Under the pieces are notes generated by a model. The model was not told where the DNA came from, made no database searches, and saw only the letters and a list, made by a program, of their open reading frames with translations. A DNA stretch of 64,000 nt, taken from assembly GCA_910577235.1 (NCBI GenBank), contig CAJTMX010000006.1:62001-126000 (forward strand), read 5' to 3'. Positions 23,987-32,639 of the stretch are shown one piece after another. The stretch is from an uncultured Acetatifactor sp. GTDB lineage: Bacteria; Bacillota; Clostridia; Lachnospirales; Lachnospiraceae. The position numbers were made by a program, and so were the translations under genes. Numbering within the stretch: the first letter of the stretch is position 1; every line of letters begins with the position of its first letter.

Positions 23987-26491
23987 CTATAACCAAGAAT
24001 CCCAGAATCGCTCCACTCTCTTTGCTATACTCCCCAGATTCACCTGCTGGTAATTGGCCCACTCCCGGGGAAACATGCGCATATAGGCATATTGCAAAAA
24101 GCGCTCGTCCAATAACACTACGATTCCCACATCCTCCACTGTGCGTATAACACGGCCCGCAGCCTGCAGGACCTTATTCATACCCGGATACCGATACGCG
24201 TAATCAAAACCGCTCTGACCGCACTCGTCAAAATACCGTTTCAACAGTTCCCGCTCGTAACATACCTGCGGGAGCCCCGTGCCCACGATAATCGCACCGA
24301 TCAAACTGTCCTCCTTAAGGTCGATACCCTCGCTGAAGATTCCGCCCATGACGCAGAAGGCGATCAGCGTCCTCTCCTCCTCCATCTCTATTTCCATCTG
24401 AATAGACTCTTCCAGATCACAATCCTCATTGCCTTCAAACCGTGCCAGAAAAGACTCCCTGTCCCCCTCGCTCATATATTCGGACTGCATGATACATTCC
24501 TTGGTATCGTCCGCGAAATGCTCCGTATATCTGGCGAATATCTCACGCATAAAGGCATACGAAGGAAAAAACACCATATAATTTCCATGCCTGTTTTTCA
24601 CTGTCTCCTCAATATATGCGGCTATCCGGTGGAATTCTTCTCCAGACCGTCTGGTATATTTGCTGGTCACGTCTTCCGCTATAAATAACGCCCGTTTTTC
24701 CGGATTAAAAACCGAGTTGGCATAGACTTCATAGTCGGATTCCTCTCCGCCCAGCAGACTCTTATAATACTGAATCGGCAGAAATGTTGCCGAGAACAGT
24801 ATACTGCTCCGCCCCCGTTTCATGCACTCCCGCAGATTGCCTGAGGGGTCTACGCAGAAAAGTTTCAGCATGAAACTGCCGTCCTCCCGCAGCTGTGTAT
24901 ACTTGATATATTTTTCGTCCAACAGTTCATATATCTCCAGAAAATGTGTCAGATTAAAATAGAACTCCAGAATCTCTTCCCGTTGGGGCAGCGCGGTCTC
25001 CTCCTGCTCTTCCAGATAAGACTCGATGGTTCCCTGTAGATGCAGCAGCAAGGCGGTCAGCGAGTCTATCTGTTCCACCACCCGGCATTGTTCGCACTCC
25101 CTTTTCAGCGCCAGCATCTCTTTGTTGCAGTTTTCCAGCTGACGTTTCAAACGGGCAGCGAATCCCCTGGACACCAATACACTCCTGCCCGGAATATTTT
25201 CCTCCGGTCTTTTCCGTCCCCCCTGGGCCTCCTGTAGCTTAAGCAGGCTGTTTTTAAGGGCCAGTAAATCCTCCTTGACCAGGGCGGCGCTGTACATCTC
25301 CCGCCCTCTTTCAAGAAGATTATGGGCCTCATCGATCAAAAACAGGTACTCGCCCTTCACCCCCTCCGAGAAAAAGCGCTTGAGATACACATGGGGATCA
25401 AACAGGTAATTGTAATCACAGATAATGCCGTCGGCAAATAAACTCATATCCAGACACAGCTCAAAGGGACATACCCGATACTCTCTGGCATACCGCTCCA
25501 CCACCTCCCGGCCAAAGCTCTCCTCATGGGTCAGAAGGGCGTACATGGCGTCATTGACCCTGTCATAATGCCCTTTGGCATAGGGGCAATACTCGGGATT
25601 GCACTCTGTCTCCTCCATAAAGCAGGTCTTTTCTTTGGCGGTGAGGATCACGCTTTTAAAGTGCAGACCCTTTTCCCGCAACAGGGCAAATGTATTGTCC
25701 GCCACCGTTCTGGTGATCGTCTTTGCCGTCAGATAGAACAGCTTTTGCCCCATGCCCCGCTCCATGGCTTTCACTGCGGGAAATACCGTGGATATAGTCT
25801 TTCCCACACCGGTTGGCGCCTCCAGAAATAGCTTTTTCTCATGGTAGATCGTTTGATAGACATATTTCACCAACTCCCGCTGCCCCTCCCGATAGGGAAA
25901 TGGAAACTCCAACCTCCGTATAGAATCATCTCTTTGGCGTTTCCACTGAAACCGATAATCAGACCATTTTAAATATGATTGAATCAGATCGTCAAACCAC
26001 TCCGAGATTTCCTTGAGATCAAAGCGGTATTGAAAATATCTGATCTCCTCCGTCTCCATATGGCAATATGTCATTTGGACATGTATTTCCCGCAGTTCCC
26101 TTTGGCACGCCCCCCGGAGAAACATGGCGGCATAGACCTTGGCCTGGGCCAGATGCACAGGCACCGGCTCCTTCATATATGACAGTTCCCGGTAGGTTCC
26201 TTTTATCTCGTCCACAGTCACGCTATCGGGCTTGTCAATAATACCGTCTGCCCTGCCCTCCAGAACCAGGCAATAATCTCCGGCGGGATGGGTGTAGCGA
26301 AGAAACACTTCCGCCTGGTATTCGCTGCCCATACGGCGCTGGATCATCCTGTGAATCCGTCCCCCCTCCTGCATGGCATGATCCGGTGAGGCGTGGTGTC
26401 GGTTGTCGATATCGCCGCCGCGCAGAATAAATTCTACCAGTTCACGCACAGATATACGAATTTCTTCTGCCATTTCTTTCTCCATAGGCAT
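23987..26491 (-). CDS. PD-(D/E)XK nuclease - XPD/DinG-type iron-sulfur helicase fusion
   Basis: An 834-residue DNA helicase. The first 180 residues resemble RecB/Cas4-type nucleases: GRADGIID with Asp82, then VDEIKG with Asp94-Glu95-x-Lys97, and QAKVYA with Gln116. The superfamily 2 helicase core follows: Walker A PTGVGKT (226-232), an Fe-S domain with Cys290, Cys297, Cys302 and Cys341, DEAH at 387-390 and motif VI QAAGRVIRT near the end. XPD/DinG helicases unwind DNA 5' to 3' in repair. The nuclease-like extension replaces the exonuclease domain found in some DinG proteins. The frame is open to 26521; GGAGGGG supports 26491. A solo gene with its own promoter and terminator. Whether the nuclease site is active cannot be told. 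Confidence 0.9.
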   Translation of the reverse strand: MPMEKEMAEEIRISVRELVEFILRGGDIDNRHHASPDHAMQEGGRIHRMIQRRMGSEYQAEVFLRYTHPAGDYCLVLEGRADGIIDKPDSVTVDEIKGTYRELSYMKEPVPVHLAQAKVYAAMFLRGACQRELREIHVQMTYCHMETEEIRYFQYRFDLKEISEWFDDLIQSYLKWSDYRFQWKRQRDDSIRRLEFPFPYREGQRELVKYVYQTIYHEKKLFLEAPTGVGKTISTVFPAVKAMERGMGQKLFYLTAKTITRTVADNTFALLREKGLHFKSVILTAKEKTCFMEETECNPEYCPYAKGHYDRVNDAMYALLTHEESFGREVVERYAREYRVCPFELCLDMSLFADGIICDYNYLFDPHVYLKRFFSEGVKGEYLFLIDEAHNLLERGREMYSAALVKEDLLALKNSLLKLQEAQGGRKRPEENIPGRSVLVSRGFAARLKRQLENCNKEMLALKRECEQCRVVEQIDSLTALLLHLQGTIESYLEEQEETALPQREEILEFYFNLTHFLEIYELLDEKYIKYTQLREDGSFMLKLFCVDPSGNLRECMKRGRSSILFSATFLPIQYYKSLLGGEESDYEVYANSVFNPEKRALFIAEDVTSKYTRRSGEEFHRIAAYIEETVKNRHGNYMVFFPSYAFMREIFARYTEHFADDTKECIMQSEYMSEGDRESFLARFEGNEDCDLEESIQMEIEMEEERTLIAFCVMGGIFSEGIDLKEDSLIGAIIVGTGLPQVCYERELLKRYFDECGQSGFDYAYRYPGMNKVLQAAGRVIRTVEDVGIVVLLDERFLQYAYMRMFPREWANYQQVNLGSIAKRVERFWDSWL

Positions 26492-26530
26492 GTCCCCTCC
26501 GTTCTGACTACGCTTATACATGCTTATTTC

Positions 26531-26559
26531 AGTATAACATCTTGCAGGTCATCTTCCAA
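26531..26559 (-). promoter_or_regulatory. Probable promoter of the helicase gene
   Basis: Minus-strand TTGGAA (26559-26554) and TATACT (26536-26531) separated by 17 nt, about 40 nt ahead of the start codon. No LexA-type box is visible here. Confidence 0.6.
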
Positions 26560-26633
26560 GTGATTTGACCATATCCGCAAACATAACTTAGAAGATCAAA
26601 ATATGCGCCAAAACATTGTATCACGTACTCCGC

Positions 26634-26683
26634 AAAAAACTCCCCAAAGCAGGCTCAGAGCCGATCCTGCTTTGGGGAGTTTT
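26634..26683 (-). terminator. Intrinsic terminator of the HPr-like gene
   Basis: Perfect 18-bp stem (26636-26653 with 26666-26683; core CTCCCCAAAGCAGG) and T-run on the minus strand at 26639-26634. Confidence 0.92.
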
Positions 26684-26714
26684 GCATCGTTGGTTCCCTT
26701 ATAAATAGCGGGCA

Positions 26715-26939
26715 CTAGCAGGCCACAGCCATACTGCCCAACATTTCCTCCAGCTCCTTATTGTACCCCTCATAGGATACCTCTAAAGCCTTGGAAAAGT
26801 CCAGTCCGTACACGCCAAGAAATGATTTGGCATCCACTACATACCGATTATAATAGATGTCAATATCAAAATCACATCTGGACGTCACACTGACAAACTT
26901 CTGCACCTGATCCTGTGTAAGTCTGATCTGCCTTACCAT
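26715..26939 (-). CDS. HPr-like protein lacking the phosphorylatable histidine
   Basis: A 74-residue protein with the fold pattern of the phosphocarrier HPr: an opening strand ending in KFVSVTSRCDFDIDIYYN, then RYVVDAKSFLGVYGLDFSKALEV corresponding to the HPr segment with the regulatory Ser46 (here in AKSFLG), and a final helix KELEEML. The catalytic His15 region (GIHARPA in HPr) is absent; the N-terminal part is different. It is therefore not a PTS phosphotransfer protein, but, like Crh, it could be a serine-phosphorylated regulator. An open frame runs to 27107, but GGAAGGA before the ATG at 26939 fixes the start. Monocistronic. Confidence 0.78.
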   Translation of the reverse strand: MVRQIRLTQDQVQKFVSVTSRCDFDIDIYYNRYVVDAKSFLGVYGLDFSKALEVSYEGYNKELEEMLGSMAVAC

Positions 26940-27132
26940 ATTGCATCCTTCCTTTCTCAAAACCGTCCCACAGACCTTCCGGACATTCACCGCTGACTGC
27001 CCCTGTTCCCTGTCCGCAGGAAAACCGTATATACGCCTTTTTTGCTGTCCAACACGAAAAAGGAAACCGTTTTCATGTTGGATATACAATACAATATGCT
27101 GGCTCAAAAGTAAATTGTCGATTTTAACAATT

Positions 27133-27903
27133 TTAAGAAGATTTGGAAAATTCTATTGTGTATTTTTGGAAACGTTTGGGCATCATCTGGTTCTGAAGTC
27201 CTATATTTCTCCGCTCCCTAATGGCTATCTTATGGCAGAACCAGCAGAAGAGTTCCTCGTAAGCCATCTCCCGGGCAGAATAGCCAGCTTTCGTCAGAGC
27301 TGCCTGTAGCTCCAGGCTGTCCGTGAGATACCACTCCCCGCCTGCGGGATGCATTCCCAGCACCCCCCTGCCGATATCCCTTATGGCAAAATCTTCCTGT
27401 GGAAAACGGTCCGCGAAGTGCACCATCAGATAGGGCAGTACATGGTTCGTAAACTGATTCTCCGCATATAGAATGCCCCGCTGCAATTCTCGGAAACGCA
27501 TGAATTGACGTAATTGTGAGTACTCTCTGCCCGCTTTTTTAGACAGCTGATAAGTCTGCAATACACGGCTGTCCGTCTGATGGTCCAGCAGATGTCCCGG
27601 CAGCGGCCTGGCCTGCAAGCCGTAAACAACGGTCTGATATACGGCCTGGGCCTTTTCAGGATGGGGAGTGACCAGCGCCATGCACAGGGACTGGTAGTCC
27701 TCCTGCCCAAAGCGTCTGCGCAGCGTCCGCAGCACCTTCTCCGCGCGCTCCAGATCAGTCTCCACCGGAATATACTCGCCGAAAAGCATCAGTTCCCTGT
27801 CCACCCGAATCCAGGTTTCCCGATGTTCCGCATGTTCCTCATAAGCCCGGTATATGGCTGTACTGACCCCCTCCAGGCTGTCCTCACACTGATATACACG
27901 CAT
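27133..27903 (-). CDS. DUF4130/TIGR03915 DNA-metabolism protein
   Basis: A 256-residue protein that is the regular partner of the radical SAM protein encoded upstream; the pair is known as a putative DNA repair/modification unit, with no demonstrated reaction. Typical segments are the start RVYQCEDSLEGVSTAIYRAYEE, GYLLQ-type middle parts replaced here by KKAGREYSQLRQFMRF, and PYLMVHFADRFPQEDFAIRDI followed by HPAGGEWYL. The C-terminal half (SAREMAYEELFCWFCHKIAIRERRN) matches the uracil-DNA-glycosylase-like fold suggested for the family. GGAGGGAAG supports the start at 27903. It follows the radical SAM gene by 138 bp without a terminator and so should share its LexA-controlled promoter. Confidence 0.88.
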   Translation of the reverse strand: MRVYQCEDSLEGVSTAIYRAYEEHAEHRETWIRVDRELMLFGEYIPVETDLERAEKVLRTLRRRFGQEDYQSLCMALVTPHPEKAQAVYQTVVYGLQARPLPGHLLDHQTDSRVLQTYQLSKKAGREYSQLRQFMRFRELQRGILYAENQFTNHVLPYLMVHFADRFPQEDFAIRDIGRGVLGMHPAGGEWYLTDSLELQAALTKAGYSAREMAYEELFCWFCHKIAIRERRNIGLQNQMMPKRFQKYTIEFSKSS

Positions 27904-28041
27904 CTCTTCCCTCCATAAGTCCGCACGGTCATTCCCGAGATGTTGCATCCCAAACCCCGTAAGGGCTTTTCTCCGTTCCGGCAGTTCTATGCCGAGACAG
28001 ACTGTCTTCCTCCGTGTTTCGGCAGGAGACGGCCCACAGGC

Positions 28042-29475
28042 CTACAGCTGGCCGGAGACTGCCCGATAGACGGTGTCCGGCTCCGTTGGCAGGCTGTAAC
28101 GTCCGTCATCAAACAGGCTCATCTGCTGATAAGTCATACCGTCACTGCCAAACTGTACTCTGTCCTTCTCATTTGTCAGATTCCGCACGATATAGTTTTC
28201 CTCCAGCTTGGTGGGGTACATCATTCTGCCCCCGCAGGTAATAAAGTACAGCGCCCTTTTCAGCACCACTCCGATCCGTCTCAAATCTTCAAACCGCAGC
28301 CTGGCACTGCGGCGCGCCGCCACAATCCTCTTCGCGCTCTTTACGCCAATCCCCGGCACCCGCAGCAACCTCTCATAGGGTGCCCGGTTGACCTCCACCG
28401 GAAACTGCTCCAAATGCCTCACGGCCCAGTCCTCCTTGGGGTCCAGCATGACATTGAAGAAAGGGCGGCTCTCATCCAACAGCTCCTCCGCCTGAAACCC
28501 GTAAAAGCGCAGCAGCCAATCCGCCTGGTACAGACGGTGCTCCCTTTGCAGCGGCGGTCCCCCGGGCAGCGCCGGAAGAGACTTGTCCTCATTGACCCGG
28601 ACAAAGGCAGAGTAGAACACCCGCTTTAACTCAAAACGCTGATACAAACTCTCCGCGACATTCAATATCTGATAGTCGCTCTCTCCTGTAGCGCCTATGA
28701 TCATCTGTGTGGACTGCCCTCCCGCCACAAAGCTGGGGGCCTGACGGTATACCGCCAGATCATGCCTGTTGACCTGTATCCCGTTCTGTATCTGGCGCAT
28801 GGGCGTCAGGATATTGCGCCGGTGCTTGTTAGGCGCCAGCTCCCGCAGTCCTTCCGCCGTAGGCAGCTCCAAGTTCACACTCATACGGTCCGCAAGAAAA
28901 CCCGTCATCTGAATCAGTTCCGGCGGAGCGCCGGGAATGGCCTTCACATGCACATACCCGTTGAAACGGTACCGATTGCGAAGCAGATAGAGCGTCCTAT
29001 AGATCAGTTCCATGGTCCTGGCAGGGCTTTCCACAATCCCTGAACTTAAAAAAAGCCCTTCAATATAATTGCGCCGGTAAAACTCTATCGTCAGCGTGCA
29101 GATCTCCTCGGGTGTAAAAGTAGCCCGGGGGACGTCATTGGATTTTCTGTTGATACAATATTTGCAGTCGTAGATGCACTCGTTGGTCATCAATATCTTC
29201 AACAGGGAGATGCATCTGCCGTCGCTGGAAAAGCTGTGACAGATCCCCGCCTTAACACAGTTCCCCAGATCCCGCCCATTTCCTTTGCGATCTACACCGC
29301 TGCTGGTGCAGGCCACGTCATACTTGGCGCTGTCGGTGAGTATGCCCAACTTCTCCATAAGGCTCATGGGACTGCCGTCCCGCACCGCTCCCGGTGCCAG
29401 AATCCGTGTATTGTCCGTCTCCTGAGACAATACCGGAATATTCACTTTCCCTTCCGTAGTACTCAGCGTATCCAT
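28042..29475 (-). CDS. Radical SAM putative DNA modification/repair protein (TIGR03916)
   Basis: A 477-residue enzyme. The radical SAM cluster motif CIYDCKYC uses Cys100, Cys104 and Cys107. A helix-hairpin-helix DNA-binding motif follows near residue 360 (RLLRVPGIGVKSAKRIVAAR), so the protein should act on DNA. It is the conserved neighbour of the DUF4130 protein. Family members resemble spore photoproduct lyase-like and B12-independent repair enzymes in motif only; the substrate is unknown. The start at 29475 has AAGGAG ten bases upstream. Two LexA-type boxes overlap its promoter, which places the pair in the SOS regulon. Confidence 0.92.
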   Translation of the reverse strand: MDTLSTTEGKVNIPVLSQETDNTRILAPGAVRDGSPMSLMEKLGILTDSAKYDVACTSSGVDRKGNGRDLGNCVKAGICHSFSSDGRCISLLKILMTNECIYDCKYCINRKSNDVPRATFTPEEICTLTIEFYRRNYIEGLFLSSGIVESPARTMELIYRTLYLLRNRYRFNGYVHVKAIPGAPPELIQMTGFLADRMSVNLELPTAEGLRELAPNKHRRNILTPMRQIQNGIQVNRHDLAVYRQAPSFVAGGQSTQMIIGATGESDYQILNVAESLYQRFELKRVFYSAFVRVNEDKSLPALPGGPPLQREHRLYQADWLLRFYGFQAEELLDESRPFFNVMLDPKEDWAVRHLEQFPVEVNRAPYERLLRVPGIGVKSAKRIVAARRSARLRFEDLRRIGVVLKRALYFITCGGRMMYPTKLEENYIVRNLTNEKDRVQFGSDGMTYQQMSLFDDGRYSLPTEPDTVYRAVSGQL

Positions 29476-29506
29476 AAGTCGTCGGCTCCTTACCTGTTTG
29501 CGCTCG

Positions 29507-29554
29507 GGAACATTTGTTCGATAATACTATAGCACATATGTTCGGATATGGCAA
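29507..29554 (-). promoter_or_regulatory. SOS promoter with two LexA (DinR) boxes
   Basis: Minus-strand TTGCCA (29554-29549) and TATAGT (29531-29526), 17 nt apart. Box A, CGAACATATGTGCT (29544-29531), lies in the spacer and reaches the -10; box B, CGAACAAATGTTCC (29520-29507), lies just past the expected transcription start. The Firmicutes LexA consensus is CGAACATATGTTCG; box B fits CGAAC-N4-GTTCC exactly and box A has a perfect left half with a degenerate right half. Confidence 0.88.
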
Positions 29555-29610
29555 GGGGAAATTTATTTTAATGTCCTCCGGTCAAGAGGCAGGAGGACTT
29601 CGGAGTTTCC

Positions 29611-29652
29611 AAAAAAAAGAACGCTTTCAGTTCATTTCTGAAAACGTTCTTT
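29611..29652 (-). terminator. Intrinsic terminator of the phosphofructokinase gene
   Basis: Minus-strand stem AAAGAACGTTTTCAG with CTGAAAGCGTTCTTT (arms 29638-29652 and about 29615-29630), followed by an eight-T run. Confidence 0.9.
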
Positions 29653-29698
29653 CTGTATCAATAATCCCTAACCAAAATAATCTGCCAGGCCACCTTCC

Positions 29699-30943
29699 CT
29701 ATTTTTTCTTCAGCACCAGATGCTGGGGCAGGCCGTTTACCATAAACGGCTGATAATCGCCCTGGATCAGCGGCTCTATATAGTTGATAAACTCTTCTGT
29801 CACATAGTTCCCTTCCCGGTTCATCCAGGAACGGGGAACAAGCTTTTCATTGTTGGCGATGCGGTGCACATCATAGATACCGGCTGCGCTCATGTAGGGA
29901 TCGTCCGCTACTCTGTCTATCACTACCATCTTACCGGTATCCCCCTCGTCCGCCGCTTTCACGGCAGCGCCGCCCACCATGAACGCCTCGTTGACATCCA
30001 CCCGGGACGCCATATGGGACGCGCTCCTCTGCAGGGTGGAAAACTCAATGCTGCGGGTCTTACAGCCGATCTCCGCCCCCAGATACCCCGCCAGGTAAGC
30101 GCCGGTTCCCTGGAGCTGCTTATGTCCAAAGGGATCTACATATCCCGCGCCGCCGGACAACTCACAGACATATCTGCCGTCCGCCAGCTTGATACCCTCG
30201 GATACGGCGATCACTACGGATTTCTTTTTCTTGAGCAGTTCCTGTGTGGTCTTGCGGAATTTTTCAATGTCAAACACCACCTCGGGCAGATAGATCAGAT
30301 CCGGGCCTTCGCATTCCTCCGTCTTGGCGAGAGCCGTAGCGCCGGTCAGCCATCCCGCGTTGCGCCCCATAATCTCGATCACGGTGATCATGGACCGGTT
30401 GCCGTAGGTCAGGCCCAGAGCGTCCCTAATGATCTCCTTGGTGGAAGCGGCGATGTATTTGGCGGCGCTTCCAAAGCCCGGCGTATGGTCGGTGAGCGCC
30501 AAATCATTGTCTATGGTCTTGGGCACTCCCAGAAACTTCTGGTTATGTCCCTTTACAATGGCATAATCAGACAGCTTTTTGATGGTATCCATGGAATCGT
30601 TTCCGCCGATATAGATAAACGCCTCGATCTCCAGTTTATCCAATATCTGGAATATCTTTTCGTATATCTCCGTATTCTCGTGAATGTCCGGCAGCTTATA
30701 CCGACAGGAGCCCAGGAATGCCGAAGGTGTTCTCTTCAGCAGTTCGATATCCATGTCGGAGTGAATCTGCGTGGCCAGGTCCACATACTGCTCATCCAAA
30801 AATCCCTGAACGCCATGGAGCATTCCATACACCTTATGAAAGCCCCTCTCCTTGGCTGTCTTATAGACGCCCGCCAGGCTGGAGTTGATCACAGCAGTGG
30901 GACCTCCCGACTGCCCTACAATGATGTTGCGCTTTTTTGCCAT
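29699..30943 (-). CDS. 6-phosphofructokinase, pyrophosphate-dependent type
   Basis: A 414-residue phosphofructokinase of the long, non-PfkA group. The N-terminal phosphoryl-donor site GQSGGPTAVINSS is at 10-22, the second donor motif GGNDSMDT at 113-120, and PKTIDND at 141-147, with MGRNAGWLTG and PGFG also in place. Two positions distinguish donor use: ATP enzymes have Gly at both sites (GGDGS, PGTIDND); here Asp116 and Lys142 occupy them, which is the pattern of PPi-dependent enzymes. GGND rather than GGDD is a further variation. Reaction: fructose 6-phosphate to fructose 1,6-bisphosphate in glycolysis, reversible with PPi. AAAGGAG supports the start at 30943. Single gene between a promoter and a terminator. 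Confidence 0.9.
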   Translation of the reverse strand: MAKKRNIIVGQSGGPTAVINSSLAGVYKTAKERGFHKVYGMLHGVQGFLDEQYVDLATQIHSDMDIELLKRTPSAFLGSCRYKLPDIHENTEIYEKIFQILDKLEIEAFIYIGGNDSMDTIKKLSDYAIVKGHNQKFLGVPKTIDNDLALTDHTPGFGSAAKYIAASTKEIIRDALGLTYGNRSMITVIEIMGRNAGWLTGATALAKTEECEGPDLIYLPEVVFDIEKFRKTTQELLKKKKSVVIAVSEGIKLADGRYVCELSGGAGYVDPFGHKQLQGTGAYLAGYLGAEIGCKTRSIEFSTLQRSASHMASRVDVNEAFMVGGAAVKAADEGDTGKMVVIDRVADDPYMSAAGIYDVHRIANNEKLVPRSWMNREGNYVTEEFINYIEPLIQGDYQPFMVNGLPQHLVLKKK

Positions 30944-31077
30944 TTCTGCTCCTTTCCCACATACCGCAAGCTGCACTTGCAATATTGCACCGATCGACGC
31001 CTAAATATGAGAATTCCCACTTAACATCCAAACCGGTCTCTCCGATATAATCAGTGTGCAGCACTGTCACTGCCTAA

Positions 31078-31106
31078 ATCATACCAAAAACTTTGAAAAA
31101 AAACAA
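31078..31106 (-). promoter_or_regulatory. Candidate promoter of the phosphofructokinase gene
   Basis: Minus-strand TTGTTT (31106-31101), 17 nt, TATGAT (31083-31078), about 135 nt ahead of the start codon. The -35 is poor. The rest of the 348-bp gap up to the FliD-like gene contains AT-rich sequence and a TTGACA at 31217-31222 on the plus strand that has no -10 at the right distance. Confidence 0.4.
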
Positions 31107-31291
31107 TGTAATTTACACAATTTCCACAAAAAAAACACTTGCAACGCCCAAATGCATATGATAAACTATATCCATAGAAAGTGGGAAATTGTATTCTGAT
31201 CAATGAATGGATTTGTTGACAGTACAATTATTATCTCCCAAAGACTGATATCATGATCCGGCTTATTTCATGGAAGAAAGGAGGCAGGGCA

Positions 31292-32593
31292 ATGAGTGCT
31301 ATTATAAATACAATATACAATCACTATCTGACCGCATATGCGCCGTCCGGCACCACCCGCTACGATACACACAAAAAAAGCGAACTTCGTGCCGTATACA
31401 ATTCCATTGTAAAAATGAATAAAAATACGCCTTGGTATCTTCCTGTTAAAAGGCCGGACGTTCAGCAGTTTGCCATAGGGCTCAAGGAAGGAGCACGGGA
31501 TCTGCACAATACCATCGCCTCTCTGGGAGGTCTGGAGGAGACCGATCTGCTCAGTAAGAAAACCGCTTTTTCCACCGAACCTGATATTGCCTCCGTTAAT
31601 TATGTGGGCAAATATATCGCCGGCCAGGATAATCCGTCTATCGAGCTGGAAGTGCAGGAACTGGCAGTGTCTCAGGAAAATATGGGTAATTATCTGCCTG
31701 CGGGCAAGGTGGGACTGTCCCCCGACACTTACTCCTTTGATGTGAATATCAATGATATGAACTATGAGTTCCAGTTTACTCTGGCAGACGGCGAATCCAA
31801 TCGCGACCTTCAGGAGAGACTGGCCCGGCTGATCAACAATTCCGACATCGGACTCAAAGCGAGAGTACAGGAAATCACGGGACGCAGTTCTCTGGTGCTG
31901 GAATCCGAGGCTACCGGTTTAAGTGCGGGCAAATCGGAGCTTTTCCGTATAAGCGACGAGCACACCAGCAAATCCCGGGGTGCCGTCAATTATCTGGGAA
32001 TTGACTACATCAGCAGACCGGCCTCCAATGCCCGTTTTACTGTGGACGGAGAGCCTTACTCCACGGCCTCCAACAGTTTCACCTATGAGAAAAAATTCGA
32101 TATCTCTCTGCATGGCATCAGCGCGGAGGGACATCCTGTTACCATCGGGTTAAAGACCAATGTGGAGTCTTTGACGGACAATGTAGTACAGTTGACAGAA
32201 GGTTATAACCGCTTTTTACAGGGAACCAGCAACTATCTGGATTCTCAGCCCCGCAGCAGGCATGTGGTGCGGGAGATGGGACAGATCATCTCCATGTATC
32301 AGGATTCGCTGCGCGCCATTGGCGTAAACAGACAGGAGGACGGTTCGCTCACTGTTGACCGCCAAAAGCTTGGTGATGCCGTAGTCAGTTCCGAAGATGT
32401 AGCCGATACATTCCACACATTGAAGGATTTTTCCAATATGTTGCTGCGCAAGAGTAACCAGATTTCCATCAATCCCATGCAGTATGTGGACCAGACCATT
32501 GTGGCATACAAGAATCCCAACCCAGGACGCAATTATGCCAATCCCTATGTGTCCAGCGCCTACAGCGGCATGATATTCAACGGATATTGTTAA
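31292..32593 (+). CDS. FliD-like (flagellar filament cap) protein, orphan
   Basis: A 433-residue protein with weak but recognisable similarity to the flagellar capping protein FliD: a flagellin-hook-type segment with FQFTLADGESNRDLQERLARLINNSDIGLKARV followed by GRSSLVLESEATG, the ELxV-type repeat VQELAVSQ, and a C-terminal region with the helices of FliD_C (SLTVDRQKLGDAV near 370). It lacks the usual FliD N-terminus; instead it starts SAIINTIYNHYLTAYAPSG. No signal peptide, consistent with type III export, and no flagellar gene is nearby, so an alternative role as an unknown surface or adhesin-type protein is possible. The start is at 31292 with AGGAGG seven bases upstream. Confidence 0.65.
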   Translation: MSAIINTIYNHYLTAYAPSGTTRYDTHKKSELRAVYNSIVKMNKNTPWYLPVKRPDVQQFAIGLKEGARDLHNTIASLGGLEETDLLSKKTAFSTEPDIASVNYVGKYIAGQDNPSIELEVQELAVSQENMGNYLPAGKVGLSPDTYSFDVNINDMNYEFQFTLADGESNRDLQERLARLINNSDIGLKARVQEITGRSSLVLESEATGLSAGKSELFRISDEHTSKSRGAVNYLGIDYISRPASNARFTVDGEPYSTASNSFTYEKKFDISLHGISAEGHPVTIGLKTNVESLTDNVVQLTEGYNRFLQGTSNYLDSQPRSRHVVREMGQIISMYQDSLRAIGVNRQEDGSLTVDRQKLGDAVVSSEDVADTFHTLKDFSNMLLRKSNQISINPMQYVDQTIVAYKNPNPGRNYANPYVSSAYSGMIFNGYC

Positions 32594-32597
32594 AAAT

Positions 32598-32634
32598 AAG
32601 GCAGATGGTTTGCCGTGAGGAAATCGTCTGCCTT
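32598..32634. terminator. Bidirectional terminator between convergent genes
   Basis: Stem AAGGCAGA (32598-32605) with TCTGCCTT (32627-32634), A/T-rich on both sides. It serves both the FliD-like gene and the XRE gene. Confidence 0.75.
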
Positions 32635-32639
32635 TTATA

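Noticed and set aside
31217..31222. Plus-strand TTGACA upstream of the FliD-like gene as its promoter
   Set aside because: No -10 sequence occurs 16-18 nt downstream.
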